Assembly (NCBI GenBank): GCA_951640165.1
Contig: OX621247.1
Coordinates: 22,480,001-22,544,000 of the forward strand
Source: Pseudoips prasinana
Lineage: Eukaryota; Arthropoda; Insecta; Lepidoptera; Nolidae
Direction: 5' to 3'
DNA: 64,000 nt
Shown: positions 1-11,300 of the stretch, in pieces
How the letters are laid out: every line of letters starts with the position of its first letter
Position numbering within the stretch: the stretch's first letter is position 1
The notes under the pieces: generated by a model
Told to the model about the DNA's origin: nothing
Databases searched by the model: none
The model's input: only the letters and a program-made list of their open reading frames with translations
Program-made: the position numbers and the translations under genes

Positions 1-147
1 TGCATGGATTTACTTTAAATTTTGCATGAAAATTACTAAGAGGTCGGGTCAACATATAGGCTACATATTATCACACTATGACATACGGGGGAGGAGCTGT
101 GATACTTTATAAATTTTGACGCGGGTAAAACCGCGGGGCACAGTAGT
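1..147 (+). repeat. Interspersed lepidopteran-type repeat, 3' part
   Basis: This stretch matches 18538-18685 almost base for base, including the shared end GCGGGTAAAACCGCGGGGCA, and matches 41389-41540 in reverse complement. It is the 3' half of a repeat of about 320 bp. It stops where the left inverted repeat of the MULE/NOF-like element begins. The copy continues past the window edge on the left. Confidence 0.75.
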
Positions 148-335
148 GAGTAATAAATATGAGAAAATATTCTAAAAACAAGATATACAATAAATAACAT
201 AAGATGGGTACCCAAAGACAACTTTACTTATTATTGTTTTATTTATGTGATACAACCAATGAAAAAAAACAATTTGTATGTTATATTACGTACATAGTTT
301 AATATCGACAAAAACATATAAAATTTAATAACTCA
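148..335 (+). repeat. Left long terminal inverted repeat of the MULE/NOF-like element
   Basis: Read against the reverse complement of 6690-6868, the two arms stay alignable for about 180 bp with scattered mismatches and small indels. Shared blocks include GAGAAAATATTCTAAAAACA, a block near TACCCAAAGAC, and TGTTTTATTTATGTGAT followed by CAACCAATGAAA. Confidence 0.7.
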
Positions 336-458
336 CACGTAATATCTAATCTGTGCTAACAAGGGTACACTTGCACAATGTAGGTACCTACATGTATTTT
401 TTCTGTGTAGTCACTATTGATCACGGTGTCACGCAGGTCATCATAACATTGCTACTGT

Positions 459-1480
459 TTATCTTTTCTTAAGCAGTGAGCTCGATAATGCAGAAAGCAA
501 TTTATAGATTTCATCTATAAGTTTTGGGGTACCTTTAACACATAATGCCGTTGGCGCATGTTCATTTAAATCAAATGATATGATATCTGAAACATCGTAG
601 ATCGGCTTACGAATACCATTACAGTTATTTTCGATGCATAACTTATCAATTTCGTGAAAGTAAACAGCCTTGTTCAAAGCCATAATTCTTCCTTTATTTA
701 AGACGTCTGTAACTAAAGGAATCATGCCTATTAGCCGTTGTTGGTGTTTTACATTACATTTTTCGTTGCTGCAAACACTTGCGGATTGCGCTGTAAATAT
801 GTGGTAGAACCAGCTTTTCAAATACGTAACATACGTAGCATTGGCAATCTATAATAATAGGCAATAGGCATTGACCTAATATGTAGAATACATTAAAGTC
901 TATGATAATAGGTCCCTTTTCAATAGATGTAACACCACCACTACTATTATACTGAATACTCTGTGACTATTATAATGGTTTGATAATATGTTGAGTCTAC
1001 GGGAATCGATATCAGATTTAAAATCGTCATTGATCAAACACCGAACTAAATGAAAAAAATGATTATTTGGGTTTTGAGCGCGAATATTAAGATAATACTG
1101 TACTCTGTGATCATTATCAACACACGCTACAGCTACAGAGTGCGCAACTGAATCAAACGCATATGTATTATACAGCAAATGAGGGTTATTGTCAATGGTA
1201 TTATACCCACCGTTTTTCAAAATAGTTAATCTTTTATTAATGCAACGTTCATTTGTTATTTTATTTTGGTTTGTCTTATTTTTTGGTTGGTCAATCCTCG
1301 CCAATTCTCACCATCGATTGGATTTTCTTTAAACACAGATTCATCTGGAAAGGCGGTTTTGTTATCATTATTATATGTGTGTTTTAGTGTTCTTTTCAGT
1401 GTTCCCTTTGATTTATCCCTAGATGTGTGTTTTTGTGTTCCTTTTAGAGATCTCTCTGATTTATCTCTTTGAGAATTGCT
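459..1480 (-). pseudogene. NOF-like transposase, C-terminal half (broken)
   Basis: Three overlapping open stretches on the - strand (about 1480-1256, 1304-900 and 821-459) together resemble the C-terminal part of NOF-type transposon proteins. They run in order: a basic Ser/Lys/Thr-rich linker; a segment with NPHLLYNTYAFDSVAHSV (compare the family's NTCAFD-type motif); then a Cys-containing segment with CSNEKC and RKPIYDVSDIISFDL near the end. Stops and frameshifts separate the pieces, so it is not expressed as one protein. The N-terminal half lies at 4659-5946, beyond an inserted LINE. The family call comes from remembered resemblance; a profile search against MULE/NOF proteins would settle it. 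Confidence 0.55.
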
Positions 1481-1568
1481 TTTTTTTATACGACTTAGTT
1501 GGCAAACAAGCATACGGCCCACCTGATGGTAAGTGGTCACTGTAGCCTATGAACGCTTACATGCAACA

Positions 1569-1604
1569 CCAGGGGCATCATTAGCGCGCTAATGATGCCC
1601 CTGG
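1569..1604. repeat. 36-bp perfect palindrome
   Basis: CCAGGGGCATCATTAGCG is followed at once by its exact reverse complement with no loop. A third partial direct copy (GGCATCATTAGCG) follows at 1603-1615. It lies exactly where the LINE coding sequence gives way to the LINE 3' tail, so it marks the internal deletion junction. Confidence 0.9.
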
Positions 1605-2447
1605 CATCATTAGCGTTCAGTTTCCGTTTCACATCAGTGATATTGGGATCGTTAGTAGCACGAGCCGTGGTCCAAGCCTCATATGCAGAGAGCTTTGTTT
1701 TTCTAGCCTCTCTGCTAGATTTATTAAACCACGGCAGCTTTTTAATCCCCACAGTGGTACGGTTAGGAGTGTAAAATTCCATCCAGACACAATCGCTTCG
1801 ACCACTGCAGTTGTGGAGGACTCTAAGTCTTCTGATGTGAAACAAAGCTGTCTCCATGGGAAAGATGCGTAGAATTCACGCAATCCATCCCAGTCTGCTG
1901 ACTTGTAGTGCAACACACGGCGCCAACCAGTTTCCCGGAAAGAGTCCGGCCGTTTACTTGGCACACAAGTCCGGACGAGGCAGTGGTCAGAAGAACCTAA
2001 TGGTGCATCCACTGTGATCGAATAACCGCCCGGACGTGTGGTCAGCAGAAGGTCTAGCAGGGAGCTTGTATGGTTCTCGATGTCGGAAATTCTCGTAGGA
2101 GCATCGACTAACTGTGAGAATTCATACGCCAGAGCAAATTCGTGAGCAGACCTTCCTGCGTTGTCGGTGGATCAAGACCCGAGACATTCAATGTGGTGTG
2201 CATTAAAGTCTCCAAGAATCACCAGCTCCGCGGAAGGGTCTCAATGACTTTGTCGGTCGTTTGTTGCAGGGGCTCAAAAAGCCTGCCTGTGTCCAAGTCA
2301 CCGCTATGAGACCTGTAAAGGCACGCATAGACCCGGATGAGGTTACCGGAGTCTACACGCACCTAAATAATTAACAGGTCCCTGTCTTCAAGGCCATTGA
2401 GACGACGACAGCAAATATCCTCCCGGACGTATAGGGTCGTGTGTTTA

Positions 2448-3707
2448 ACAATGAAACACTATAGGAATAAGTGAATGATAAAAAATGCTCGAGTTCAATC
2501 AAAAAAGGTTTTACTATCTACTAATTTCACTTTAATCAGACTCTTCAGGTTACCTATAATAGGTAAAAACGAATTTTTGGCTTTTGAACGGTTGTTGTAA
2601 CAGTTTCGTCTAAGTGGTAGATTCTACAACCGTTACCAAAGGAAGGATGACGCTCCATGACATTTTCAGGTTTACAAAGAAAGACGTGACAGGTTCTTCA
2701 TTGAAAGCGGTGGCACGCACTATGCTGCATGCTTCAGGCTTCTTCAGTGTCAATTGTGGATGCCTTGATTTATATAACCGAAGCAATTCGACACCTGCCA
2801 TTTGGTATTTTTTCCAACTAGCAGGACATTTAAAATTATTTACTTTTGCCATTTGATAAGCATCAGGCGCATATCTTTGGAGCCTAATCCGTAAAATTTT
2901 AACGCACATTCTTCGATATATTCAGTTCTGTGTCTTGTTCGATTGTAAACGTTCTAATAACTTCGTAGTTAGGGGTAAATTTTAGACCTGGTAAAGATGC
3001 ATCATCTATATTCTTATATTTTGTATAAATCGGAAAAGCGTGGGATAATACACATTCCTCTCTTGTGCAGCTTTTCTCAAGCTCTATCCTTTTCTGTGCA
3101 TTAGAATAGCTCGAAGCATATTTTCCCCTAAATAATCGCCTTTCTTTCTTTTTAGAGATTCGAGATTTTCGAGAGTTCGCTCCATCTTAAATGGAAAACA
3201 AATATCAAATGTTAAGATTAATTTCTAGCCATAAAAATAATTCATTTATACAAAAAGTAGATGTTGTTAGGTATATGGTACACAATGAAACAACATAGTA
3301 CACAATGCAACAGTGTTTCATTGTGTCCATTGTGCAATTGTTTCATTGTTGACTACATAGGGTTTATTTTACTAAACTCAAAAAAAACCCCTAAATTGCA
3401 ACATTTTAACATATAATCTATTCCACCTAATCTACGAAATATGTTTAATACTCGGTAATCATAAAAAATATGAATTTATCAACCATATTTTACTGGAAAA
3501 ATCTTTAAAGGATTCCGAAAATACTTACATTTTTGTCAAAAATCTGATGAATGCTCCTCAGACACGTCTTCTCCCACGTGGTCCTGTCGCAAACTGGGGT
3601 GGATCGGGGGGTTCTCGAGAGTATCCTTACGCGATATAATGCACAATCTGGCAACGCAGCATTTTAGAAATATTACAGTGTTTTATTGTGTAACACTGTT
3701 TCATTGT
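2448..3707 (-). mobile_element. Pogo-like DNA transposon inserted in the LINE
   Basis: The ends carry short inverted repeats: ACAATGAAACACT at 2448 and ACACTGTTTCATTGT ending at 3707. Each is flanked by TA (2446-2447 and 3708-3709), the duplication expected for pogo/Tc1 elements. Extra copies of the CAATGAAACA motif occur internally near 3285-3345. The interior carries a broken pogo/jerky-type transposase on the - strand (2610-3185). At 1.26 kb it is shorter than autonomous pogo elements, so part of the catalytic domain is missing. Confidence 0.7.
2610..3185 (-). pseudogene. Pogo/jerky-type transposase fragment
   Basis: An ATG at 3185-3183 opens METRL-like sequence (MERTLENLESLKRKKGDYLG), a CENP-B type helix-turn-helix start. 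After frameshifts, 2909-2610 encodes the CENP-B N-terminal/DDE lead-in with CPASWKK, then LLRLYKSRHPQLTLKKPEAC and RATAFNEE. These match the pattern of Tigger/pogo transposases just before the first catalytic Asp. The conserved VDE-type catalytic motif is corrupted (VVESTT) and the rest of the DDE domain is absent. It is a dead copy. Confidence 0.65.
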
Positions 3708-4658
3708 TAGACATCTGACCCTATACATACCCCGGCACGTCGTCGTATAAAAACGTGCTCTAGCTTGTAGCCAGGGTAATGTAAGTAGGATGTGTCGATT
3801 GGACAGGATATTTGCGTCTCCGTAAGGAATAATAGGGTCGGCTGCGCAGTCTCAAGATGGTGGTGGACTACGTTGAGGTTGGAGTGAAGTCCCCTTATGT
3901 AACAATAGTCCACTTTCAGTGTGGATGGAGATGCCGCTGTTAATCGTCTTTTCCTTTTATTTATAGCCATATTTGAAGTTGTTGAAAGGGGTTTCTTGAA
4001 AGAAGTCAATGTGCTGACAGCTCAAGAAGCAAAACACGATATTCGACCGGTTGATGGCTGATGTCGGTTCTGCAGTTTATCGGTGCGGTGGATGGAAGGA
4101 CCCCCAGTTCCCCCTGATACAATAGCCGGGTCCACCCCGGTCTCCTTCTCCGGCACGAATACCATACCAGGGACTTTACACAGGCGGCGGTTCAGCCTCC
4201 CAGGGCGGAGATTAAGTGCTCCCTGGGTTCGGAATTCCTACAACCTGCGGGCGGCTGGTGGACAACCGTTTCAATGGGTCTCCCTGGCCGCCGCACCCAC
4301 ACTCCGCTACCGCAACTGCCACCATCGGTTCTACAAACGCGGGTTCCCCACACTGCCAGCATAAAGACTTCTAATTGGCTCTGTCGACCTTACTCACACA
4401 CAGGAGCACAATGCAGGTTATTCCGCTGCATGTATTCTGTAAGGTGGAGGTACTTACCCAGTCGGACTGTCCATAGAGTGAAAAAAGATAATCGCTATGC
4501 CGTACCTCACTTGTTATAGCTACCGTTTAGCGCTACCCAGGGGTCACATGTAGGGTCTCTAGAACTAAAGCCTACGGAAAAATGCTTATGTTTCTTAACG
4601 CTAATGTAATAACTCCTTTTAAAAAATAGTGGTGCTCTACGAGGATGTCGTAAACTCA

Positions 4659-5946
4659 TCACTCGTAATTTTTCAACAAGAAGTTCTTTAAAATGTTAAT
4701 AGCACTTTCACAGTTACTGCAACATGGTATGAGGTTATCGCAATTAAAAAATCGACACATAACATTGGAAAACAGAGGAAGCCGCAATATGAGATGTTTA
4801 ATCACGTCAAGAAAATTTGGGAGGTAATATGGATTGAGTTGTTCACCGTCATTTTCCAAGATCAATATTAGTTCATTACGTTCGATCAACTTGTTCAACC
4901 AATGACAAGTTCAGCTCTGCTTTTGTTTGTTTATAGTATCATATTCTCTTTCGATAGCTGCATTTCCACTATAAATTAAACCTTTCAAGCGGCTTAGTGC
5001 ATTTGAGCAGAGCGTGGAACAACCTTTTTCATCATCCCCTGCATATTGGTGCGTGGAAGTCAATACCTATCAAATCCCATACTACTTCCTTCACTATCTG
5101 ATAGTCTAGGCACATTTTTATAAATTTTATACAGTTCACGTAGAACCATTTTACATTTGTGTCGACTCCTTGAAAGCACGGGAGCTTCGAAAGTGTTTTG
5201 CAGAAATGTGAGGTGTCGAGTCTCACAAATCAAGGCGGCACTTGGGAAGTTTGGTTTTCAAGTAATTTGAAGCAGTTGTCTATATAATCTTTTGTTGTAG
5301 GGCGTTTTGCCAAAGCCTTTACTACAGCAAATATGATAGCAGCTGAATCATCTATTATAGCTTCATGAGGTGGCGTTAAAATAACAATCCACGACTCCAA
5401 ACACCGACATATTGTTTCAGCTGTTTGACACTCTGATAACAATTGCGTTAATAGAACACTACTTCCTTGACTTGAATATCCATAGCACTTATAAAGAAAT
5501 ACTTGTTTAGAGTTGTCTTGGCCTATGAAATTATGATCGCTTTTGTGTGCCGTCTCGACGTTCCTGCAAATTGATCCTGTCACATCTAAAGGAACACAAA
5601 TACGTCCTTCTTTTCGGAGATTTTTTTTATAATATTCAATCTGTTCTTGCATGGCTGCAAGATATACGCATACTGTACGTAGAAAGGTCGAGCCGAAACT
5701 TACTTTATAAAGGTTGAAAATGGTGTAACAGTACTCAGCTTCACCAAACTTAATATGGGATTACCTATTATGTAAAATGTTCTCCTTTCTCGTTTCAGAT
5801 TTGATTTGTCGTAACGTTTGTAAATTTGGAAGAAATGGTGATCCACGCTCATCAGAAGAGTAGTCGTTAGCCAACTCTGATAGAACTACAATAGCAGATT
5901 TAGAATAACGACGTTTTTTCAATTCGCGCCTTTTTTCACTTGTCAT
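4659..5946 (-). pseudogene. NOF-like transposase, N-terminal and catalytic half (broken)
   Basis: On the - strand, 5946-5761 gives a basic start ending in SPFLPNLQTLRQIKSETRKE. 5652-5230 contains EQIEYYKKNLRKEGRICVPL with DVTGSI, a run GYSSQGSSVLLTQLLSE and AIIDDSAAIIFAVVKALAKR. 5226-5032 contains RLDTSHFCKTLSKLPCFQ, and 4898-4659 contains LNPYYLPNF and CSNCESAINILKNFLLKNYE. The order and motifs (D-x-TGS, ..DDS.A.., R.D..HF) fit NOF/MULE-type transposases. Stops and shifts at the joints make it a pseudogene. The downstream half is at 459-1480. The family assignment is from memory. Confidence 0.6.
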
Positions 5947-6242
5947 ACTTTTTTTTTCCAGGATCGTGTTTGAAATCTTTATTAAAACCCTTCACAATTA
6001 AATTATCGGTAATGTGTGGGTCTTATTATCACTTCGACGTATGCATGGCACTGGTTGCAATATCCATTGCATTCAATATTTCCAGCTTGATAAACTTGGT
6101 GATTTTTCATACACCAAATGCATGGCAATTGCGTATTTGACCAAAGTACCTTGGATATTATGTCAGACCACTTACTTGTTGGTAATTGTATTCGTCGATG
6201 AAATATTGGTTTGGTTTTTGGGAATTATTTCTATGGGTCACT

Positions 6243-6284
6243 CTCACTGCCCTCACAATTAACTTCTTATGTGAGGGCAGTGAG
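6243..6284. repeat. Hairpin with 15-bp perfect arms
   Basis: CTCACTGCCCTCACA (6243-6257) is repeated in reverse complement at 6270-6284 around a 12-base loop. It lies between the NOF-like pseudogene start and the right inverted repeat. Confidence 0.85.
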
Positions 6285-6868
6285 TGTACTACGTTGTTGC
6301 ACTGAAAAAGTGTCCATAATTTTTTTTTATAAATAAATAAACTGCTGAAACTATGTGCTTGTATTGAGTGTAATTTTATTATACTTACTCAGAATACAAC
6401 ATATAAATATGAAATTATGTACATGGCTAAAATAAATGTTCAATACTCGAGGGGTTGGGCGCTGATAGCCGAAATACAGGCTCTGTCTAGTTTGGCTATA
6501 GATGACTATACCATTTAATCTGACCTAAATTAGCCTGTTAAAATATTTTGTAACTTACGCTTAAGTTTTTTTGAACAATAAACATTATTATTATTATTAT
6601 GTCATACGTTTGTCAAATTGCTGTACAATATCACTATAAACTACTCTACGGCATCGGCAAATTTTATCATCTACCCTCAATTTTGAATGTTATAACATTT
6701 TATATGCTTTTCGACGATATTAAAGTACGTTAATAATATAACGTAAGTACAAACAGATTTTTATTTCATTGGTTGCATCACATAAATAAAACAGTAATAA
6801 GTAAAGTCGTCTTTGGGTATCCTATGTTTTTAGAATATTTTCTCTGATTTATTTACTTATTATTACTC

Positions 6869-8240
6869 AACATTTGGATTAAGCTTTTTGAAAAGTACTA
6901 ATAGAATGCTGCTAGGAAATATGATTGTCTGGACTAAAAGTCCCAAAACAAAAAAAGGGTCCTGCTGACAGTATAAATTTTTTGTACGCATATTTCTAAT
7001 AAACTGATAACTTTTTTTAAAGAAATCTTAGATAATCAAAAGGTACTAATGCACCCCTATACAGGGACATACACTACAGATCTGAAGACCTTCAAACCAC
7101 GGAGGGTCCTGCTGGAAATTAATTCAATTTTTTACTATTATATATGTTAAGTTACTATTTTTTTACTTACACTATTCGGAAGGTATTAAATATTACGTAA
7201 GTGAAACTTTGGTTGTCAATCGAATCAGAAGAAAGCTTCTTCTGCTGGGTATACGGCCACATATAACATGGGTTTATTCAAGGCTAGTGCACAGGCAGTT
7301 ATGGGTAGGTACGCGCGGTCTGCCTTCGACCACATCTTCACTTATCATACCGCGTTAAAGTTCGAAGCGCGTTACACGCGAGCTTTTTAATAGTTAATAA
7401 TATAGGTACGTTGACGTACCTATAGGTTTTCTTGAGCTTTGTGACCAGATATTATTCCTATAGTGACCGTGCACAAGGCCACTATAATACCCTGTACCAA
7501 TCGCTACCACAGTTTGAAACTAGTTTTATTTACGAGCAACCTCTGCTCGACATCAAATAATTATTAGGACATAGGTAGTCCACAACACACCGTGTCTTAT
7601 TCCCTAAATTCCTATACTTAAAGTCGAAACCTTTGCAACGATTTTCTGAAACTGATAATAGTTATATGATTATATGTAGGTATGTTATATACTTACCTAC
7701 TCTAAACTTCGAGCATTGTCTAAATGCTCGAATAAATTTTACTATTTAGGTAAGGTACACTTGGTACAGACCGCAGCACATCAAGCTACCCCAATTTCTT
7801 TTATAGATTTTCAACTTTATAACATAAGCATAATGTTCACTTTTAATTAAGGCAACAGAAATACATCAATTCAACTGTCTAACTATCACGGTTCATATCT
7901 CATGAACCGTGGTATCTGACAGACAGACAGCGAAGTCTTAGTAATAGGGTCCCGTTTTAACCTTTGGGTACGGAACTCTAAAAAGTACTTTTAATTGTTT
8001 GAGGGTTCTATGCTCTGTTCTTTTCCTACAAGCAAGCTATACTAGTTCTTTTAGTTTAGTGGTGTAAAAGACAATCTGCAGATTACTGTCAGTTTCATAA
8101 AGTTTAAATGATAAAATCTATCTCATTCTAATATATGATCTAATTTTAAAAGCATGAAATGTGAGAATATATTTTTTTCGGTATTATTTTAGAATTTGGT
8201 TTATGGTTTATTCTATGGCACAAGCAAAGCAACACCGATG
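6869..8240. other. Intergenic DNA upstream of CLASRP
   Basis: I see no convincing coding sequence. It is AT-rich. A truncated MITE copy starts at 7767 after a TA (CAGACCGCAGCACATCAAGC), related to the full element at 37440-37574. At 7915-7985 there is a repeat end with GACAGACAGACAG and GGGTACGGAACTCTA, like the 3' ends of common lepidopteran repeats. Confidence 0.5.
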
Positions 8241-8254
8241 TGTACGGATGTCAC

Positions 8255-8380
8255 ATTTTCAAAATGGCGTACGTACGATCCAAATTCGCGAAGCGTAGCT
8301 GATGCTGATATACATAATTACGCTGTCTCTGTGAATGTCATTCATTGTTATAACTTGTATGATATCAAGAAATTATAAAG
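8255..8380 (+). promoter_or_regulatory. Probable TATA-less promoter and 5' leader of CLASRP
   Basis: AAAATGGCGTACGTACG at 8261-8277 resembles the ATGGCG element found at transcription starts of many housekeeping genes, and no TATA box is visible. Downstream of it are two short upstream ATGs: one opens a 10-codon frame from about 8302, and the other (near 8337) is out of frame and runs past the main ATG. The transcription start is inferred, not shown. Confidence 0.3.
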
Positions 8381-11300
8381 ATGTGGCACGAAGCGAGAAA
8401 GCAAGAAAGGTTGATTCGCGGAATGATTGTTGATTACCGCAGAAGGGCGGAGCGCCGCAAGGATTTTTATGAAAAAATTGTGAGACAATCGTTTGTACTT
8501 ATCATTCAACTTTAATATCATCAATCAGTAATTATTCTAATCCGTGTTTTATTACAAAAGTGTGTTAAATAATATTTTGGTTTAAAGTATTATAAAAATA
8601 TTATTTTCAGAAAGCAGAGCCTACTCAATTCTTACAATTACATGGACGGCCTTGTAAGATACATCTGGATCCGACCATTGCTGCTGCAGGGGAAGGGTCT
8701 GCTATAATGTGAGTATGAATATCTTTCATCATTCTGTAGATGCAAGCTTTAGGGCTCTATTAAAGAGTTCTACATCCTCTATGACATTGTTTGTAGTGAA
8801 CCTGCCTTCTGGTCCTCTGTCTATTTGTCTTGGTCTGGGTGGTGTGTGAGTACTGTACCTATGTGTATAGTTACAACTAAAAAAATACAAGTACTCTATG
8901 CATTTTCTAGTATCCATAGTATATATAGCTGTGCACAGTTTGTGCTATATGGTGTGTGATATATCCTAGATTTTAGTTTATTTTTATTGTATTGTCTTTA
9001 GTGTTTTTCTGCTGTATTGAGAGTGTATTTATGATGTACCTATACCTGCCCAAGCTCATTGAAATGTTAAATGTATAAAGCTGTTATACTTTTTGCATTG
9101 TAGCATGGTGCAGGTGACAGTTGCTTATTTAACGTTGACATCTATAAGTACCACATTACTAGGGATGTGCTATACATTTTTATTGCTAATAATATGATAA
9201 ATATAATAAAAAGGGACATTATGTCTGACTGGAATCATGACATCCATATTGACAATATAATACAAGTCATCATTAATAATACCCGTCACAGATTCTGATG
9301 ATGAATTAAGTGACAATTCAGAGTCAGGATCTGATACAAGTTCAGACTAATTAAATGTATTTTTACCTTACCCTAATGTTCTGTTGTATAATTATAGGCA
9401 ATATTGCATTTTAACATTAAAAATTTACCTATGCACTAAATATGTCTATGACTCATGTTATATGAATAATGCTTTGCTTATTTTTTCATTCAATTTAATT
9501 TAATTTGTAGATCATATTTAGGATTCCCATGCTAACATCCTTCTGGAGGATGTAGGTATTATCTATCTGTTTTGGTTTTCTAGAAACATGGCCGACTGAT
9601 ATGTTCACAGTTGCATGTGAAAGATCATATCATTTTGATAATACCTTCCAAATTATTAAATTTTAATTTTTATAGCATTTTTCATAATGCCAATTTTGTC
9701 ATATACCTACAATAGCCCACCCATTTGATAATGAGAATGGGAGTACAGAGAACTCTTATATTTGTGCACACACTCATCTTTAATATGTGCGTTGTTAGCT
9801 AATGGTCACAGTGGACCAGGAGCACTATTACTAATATCATCATCTTCATATCAGCTGAAAGACATCCACTGCTGGACAAAGGCCTCTCCCAAAGATCTCC
9901 ACAATTGCTGGTCTTGTGCCGTTCGCATCCAGCAGTTTCCACTAATACTAATGTACTTATTCAAAATTTAATATTATATTAGCTTAACTCAAAATGCAAT
10001 TTTTTATTTATCAGGATGCCATGGCAAGGTGATACCAACAATATGATAGACCGATTTGATGTGCGAGCTCACTTAGACTACATTCCAGAAGTGAAGATCC
10101 CTGAGATACCTCCTGAAGAGCTCAATACAGAGGAAAGACAATGTAACTATGAGAGATATAGGATCCTCGCACAAAATGTCTTTCTTGGAATAAGTAAGTA
10201 ATTTTGTATGTAACACCTATTACTAATTACCACCATAGATGTGAAATGAATCTGAGTTGTGTATAATAAATAATATTATAAAAGTATAACTTTAGTTCTT
10301 TTACTCTGGGGGAGAGTGGAAGGGTCAATAATGAATTATTGATTGTTGCTCTTAGGGTCGGTTCATATCGGACGGGATGATGCGTCGAGCGTATCATCGG
10401 TCGCGTCTATTCGGTCGGATGGGTCGGTCACATATCAAACGGAAAATGCGTCGAGCGTAGCATCTGTCCTGCGTCAGTTTCTGCTTTTAGCATCTACAAA
10501 GCGGTTGTCTTGTGTGATATTGAATTTTAAAATGAAGCCTATTGAAATAATTGCTATTTGAGTGGGTTTAAAACAAGACCGAAAAAGGAAACGTCGATAT
10601 TCGGTACACGTTACCGACAAAGCTTTGACGGAAACGGAATAGACGTTGTACGCTCGGCGCACTAACGAATCATTGGTTGATTGTGAACGGTCGAGTGTTT
10701 TTCTATACACTTGTCTGTTCTGGCGTTACGCAACCGATAATACGCGACGCATGTTCCGTCAGATATGAACCGACCCTTAAAATTATATGCTATGGTTACT
10801 GCTTAAAATAATATATCCTACATTATGGTAAGCTTGTTTCCTCTATATTAGCTATATAGAAAAACCAGAGAATGGTATTATTACAAAAAATATCAAAATA
10901 TGTTTGTGTAAATCATGTACCAAGCTATATAACCACCACATTGTGCACTGCTGAAGTCTCCAGGACATTCCTCTGTACCCTACTCCAAAATTCAATTTAA
11001 TTTGTTATCAAATTATTTCATTTTCAGGTGAAGACAAATTCCTTCAACAATTGGCTATAGAAGAACAGTTTGGAGTCACTATTGAAGAGAAAGAAATGCA
11101 AAAAGAGAAGCTTCACGAAAAGAAAGGGATGGGTGCTGCTATAGGATACAATTATAATGATCCGGGAGCCCAACCCTCTTGTTCTAACGGTAGATTCAGC
11201 TTTAGTGTTATCCAAACTCCTGTGATGTTACGGATACTTGTGTATCACAACTGGGTAGTACAAAATATGCTTACTATTTGTGGATAAACTTATGGCATGC

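Larger units (their letters stand above)
1480..4560 (-). mobile_element. Non-LTR retrotransposon remnant (jockey/R1-like), endonuclease region only
   Basis: On the - strand, 4009-3707 encodes the start of an apurinic-type endonuclease (YIRGLHSNLNVVHHHLETAQ, then LLFLTETQ), and 2012-1620 encodes its end (PLGSSDHCLV, the SDH motif, followed by ADWDGLREFYASFPWRQ). The middle is split by a pogo-like element (2448-3707). The reverse-transcriptase domain is missing: coding similarity stops at about 1606 beside a 36-bp palindrome. The sequence then passes into a LINE 3' end (CACTTACCATCAGGTGGGCC on the - strand) with an oligo-A tail at 1481-1487. The GC-rich 4010-4560 is probably its 5' region. The element sits inside the NOF-like transposase gene. 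Confidence 0.7.
148..6868 (-). mobile_element. MULE/NOF-like (foldback-type) DNA transposon, decayed and interrupted
   Basis: The two ends (148-335 and about 6690-6868) are long inverted repeats of one another: both contain GAGAAAATATTCTAAAAACA, then a block around ACCCAAAGAC, then GTTTTATTTATGTGAT. Between them, on the - strand, lie two halves of a transposase pseudogene resembling NOF proteins of foldback/MULE elements (4659-5946 N-terminal part, 459-1480 C-terminal part). A LINE remnant at about 1480-4560 separates the halves. I could not find matching 8-9 bp target duplications just outside the ends, so the exact boundaries are inferred. Confidence 0.65.

Noticed and set aside
36..221. 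Minus-strand small frame at the window start
   Set aside because: It spans the junction of an interspersed repeat and an inverted terminal repeat and starts at TTG.
4083..4519. Plus-strand frames in GC-rich DNA
   Set aside because: They are Pro/Arg-rich with no domain and lie in what is probably the 5' region of the minus-strand LINE.
5940..6262. Two overlapping plus-strand frames
   Set aside because: No recognisable motif, and they lie inside the MULE/NOF-like element, antisense to its coding direction.
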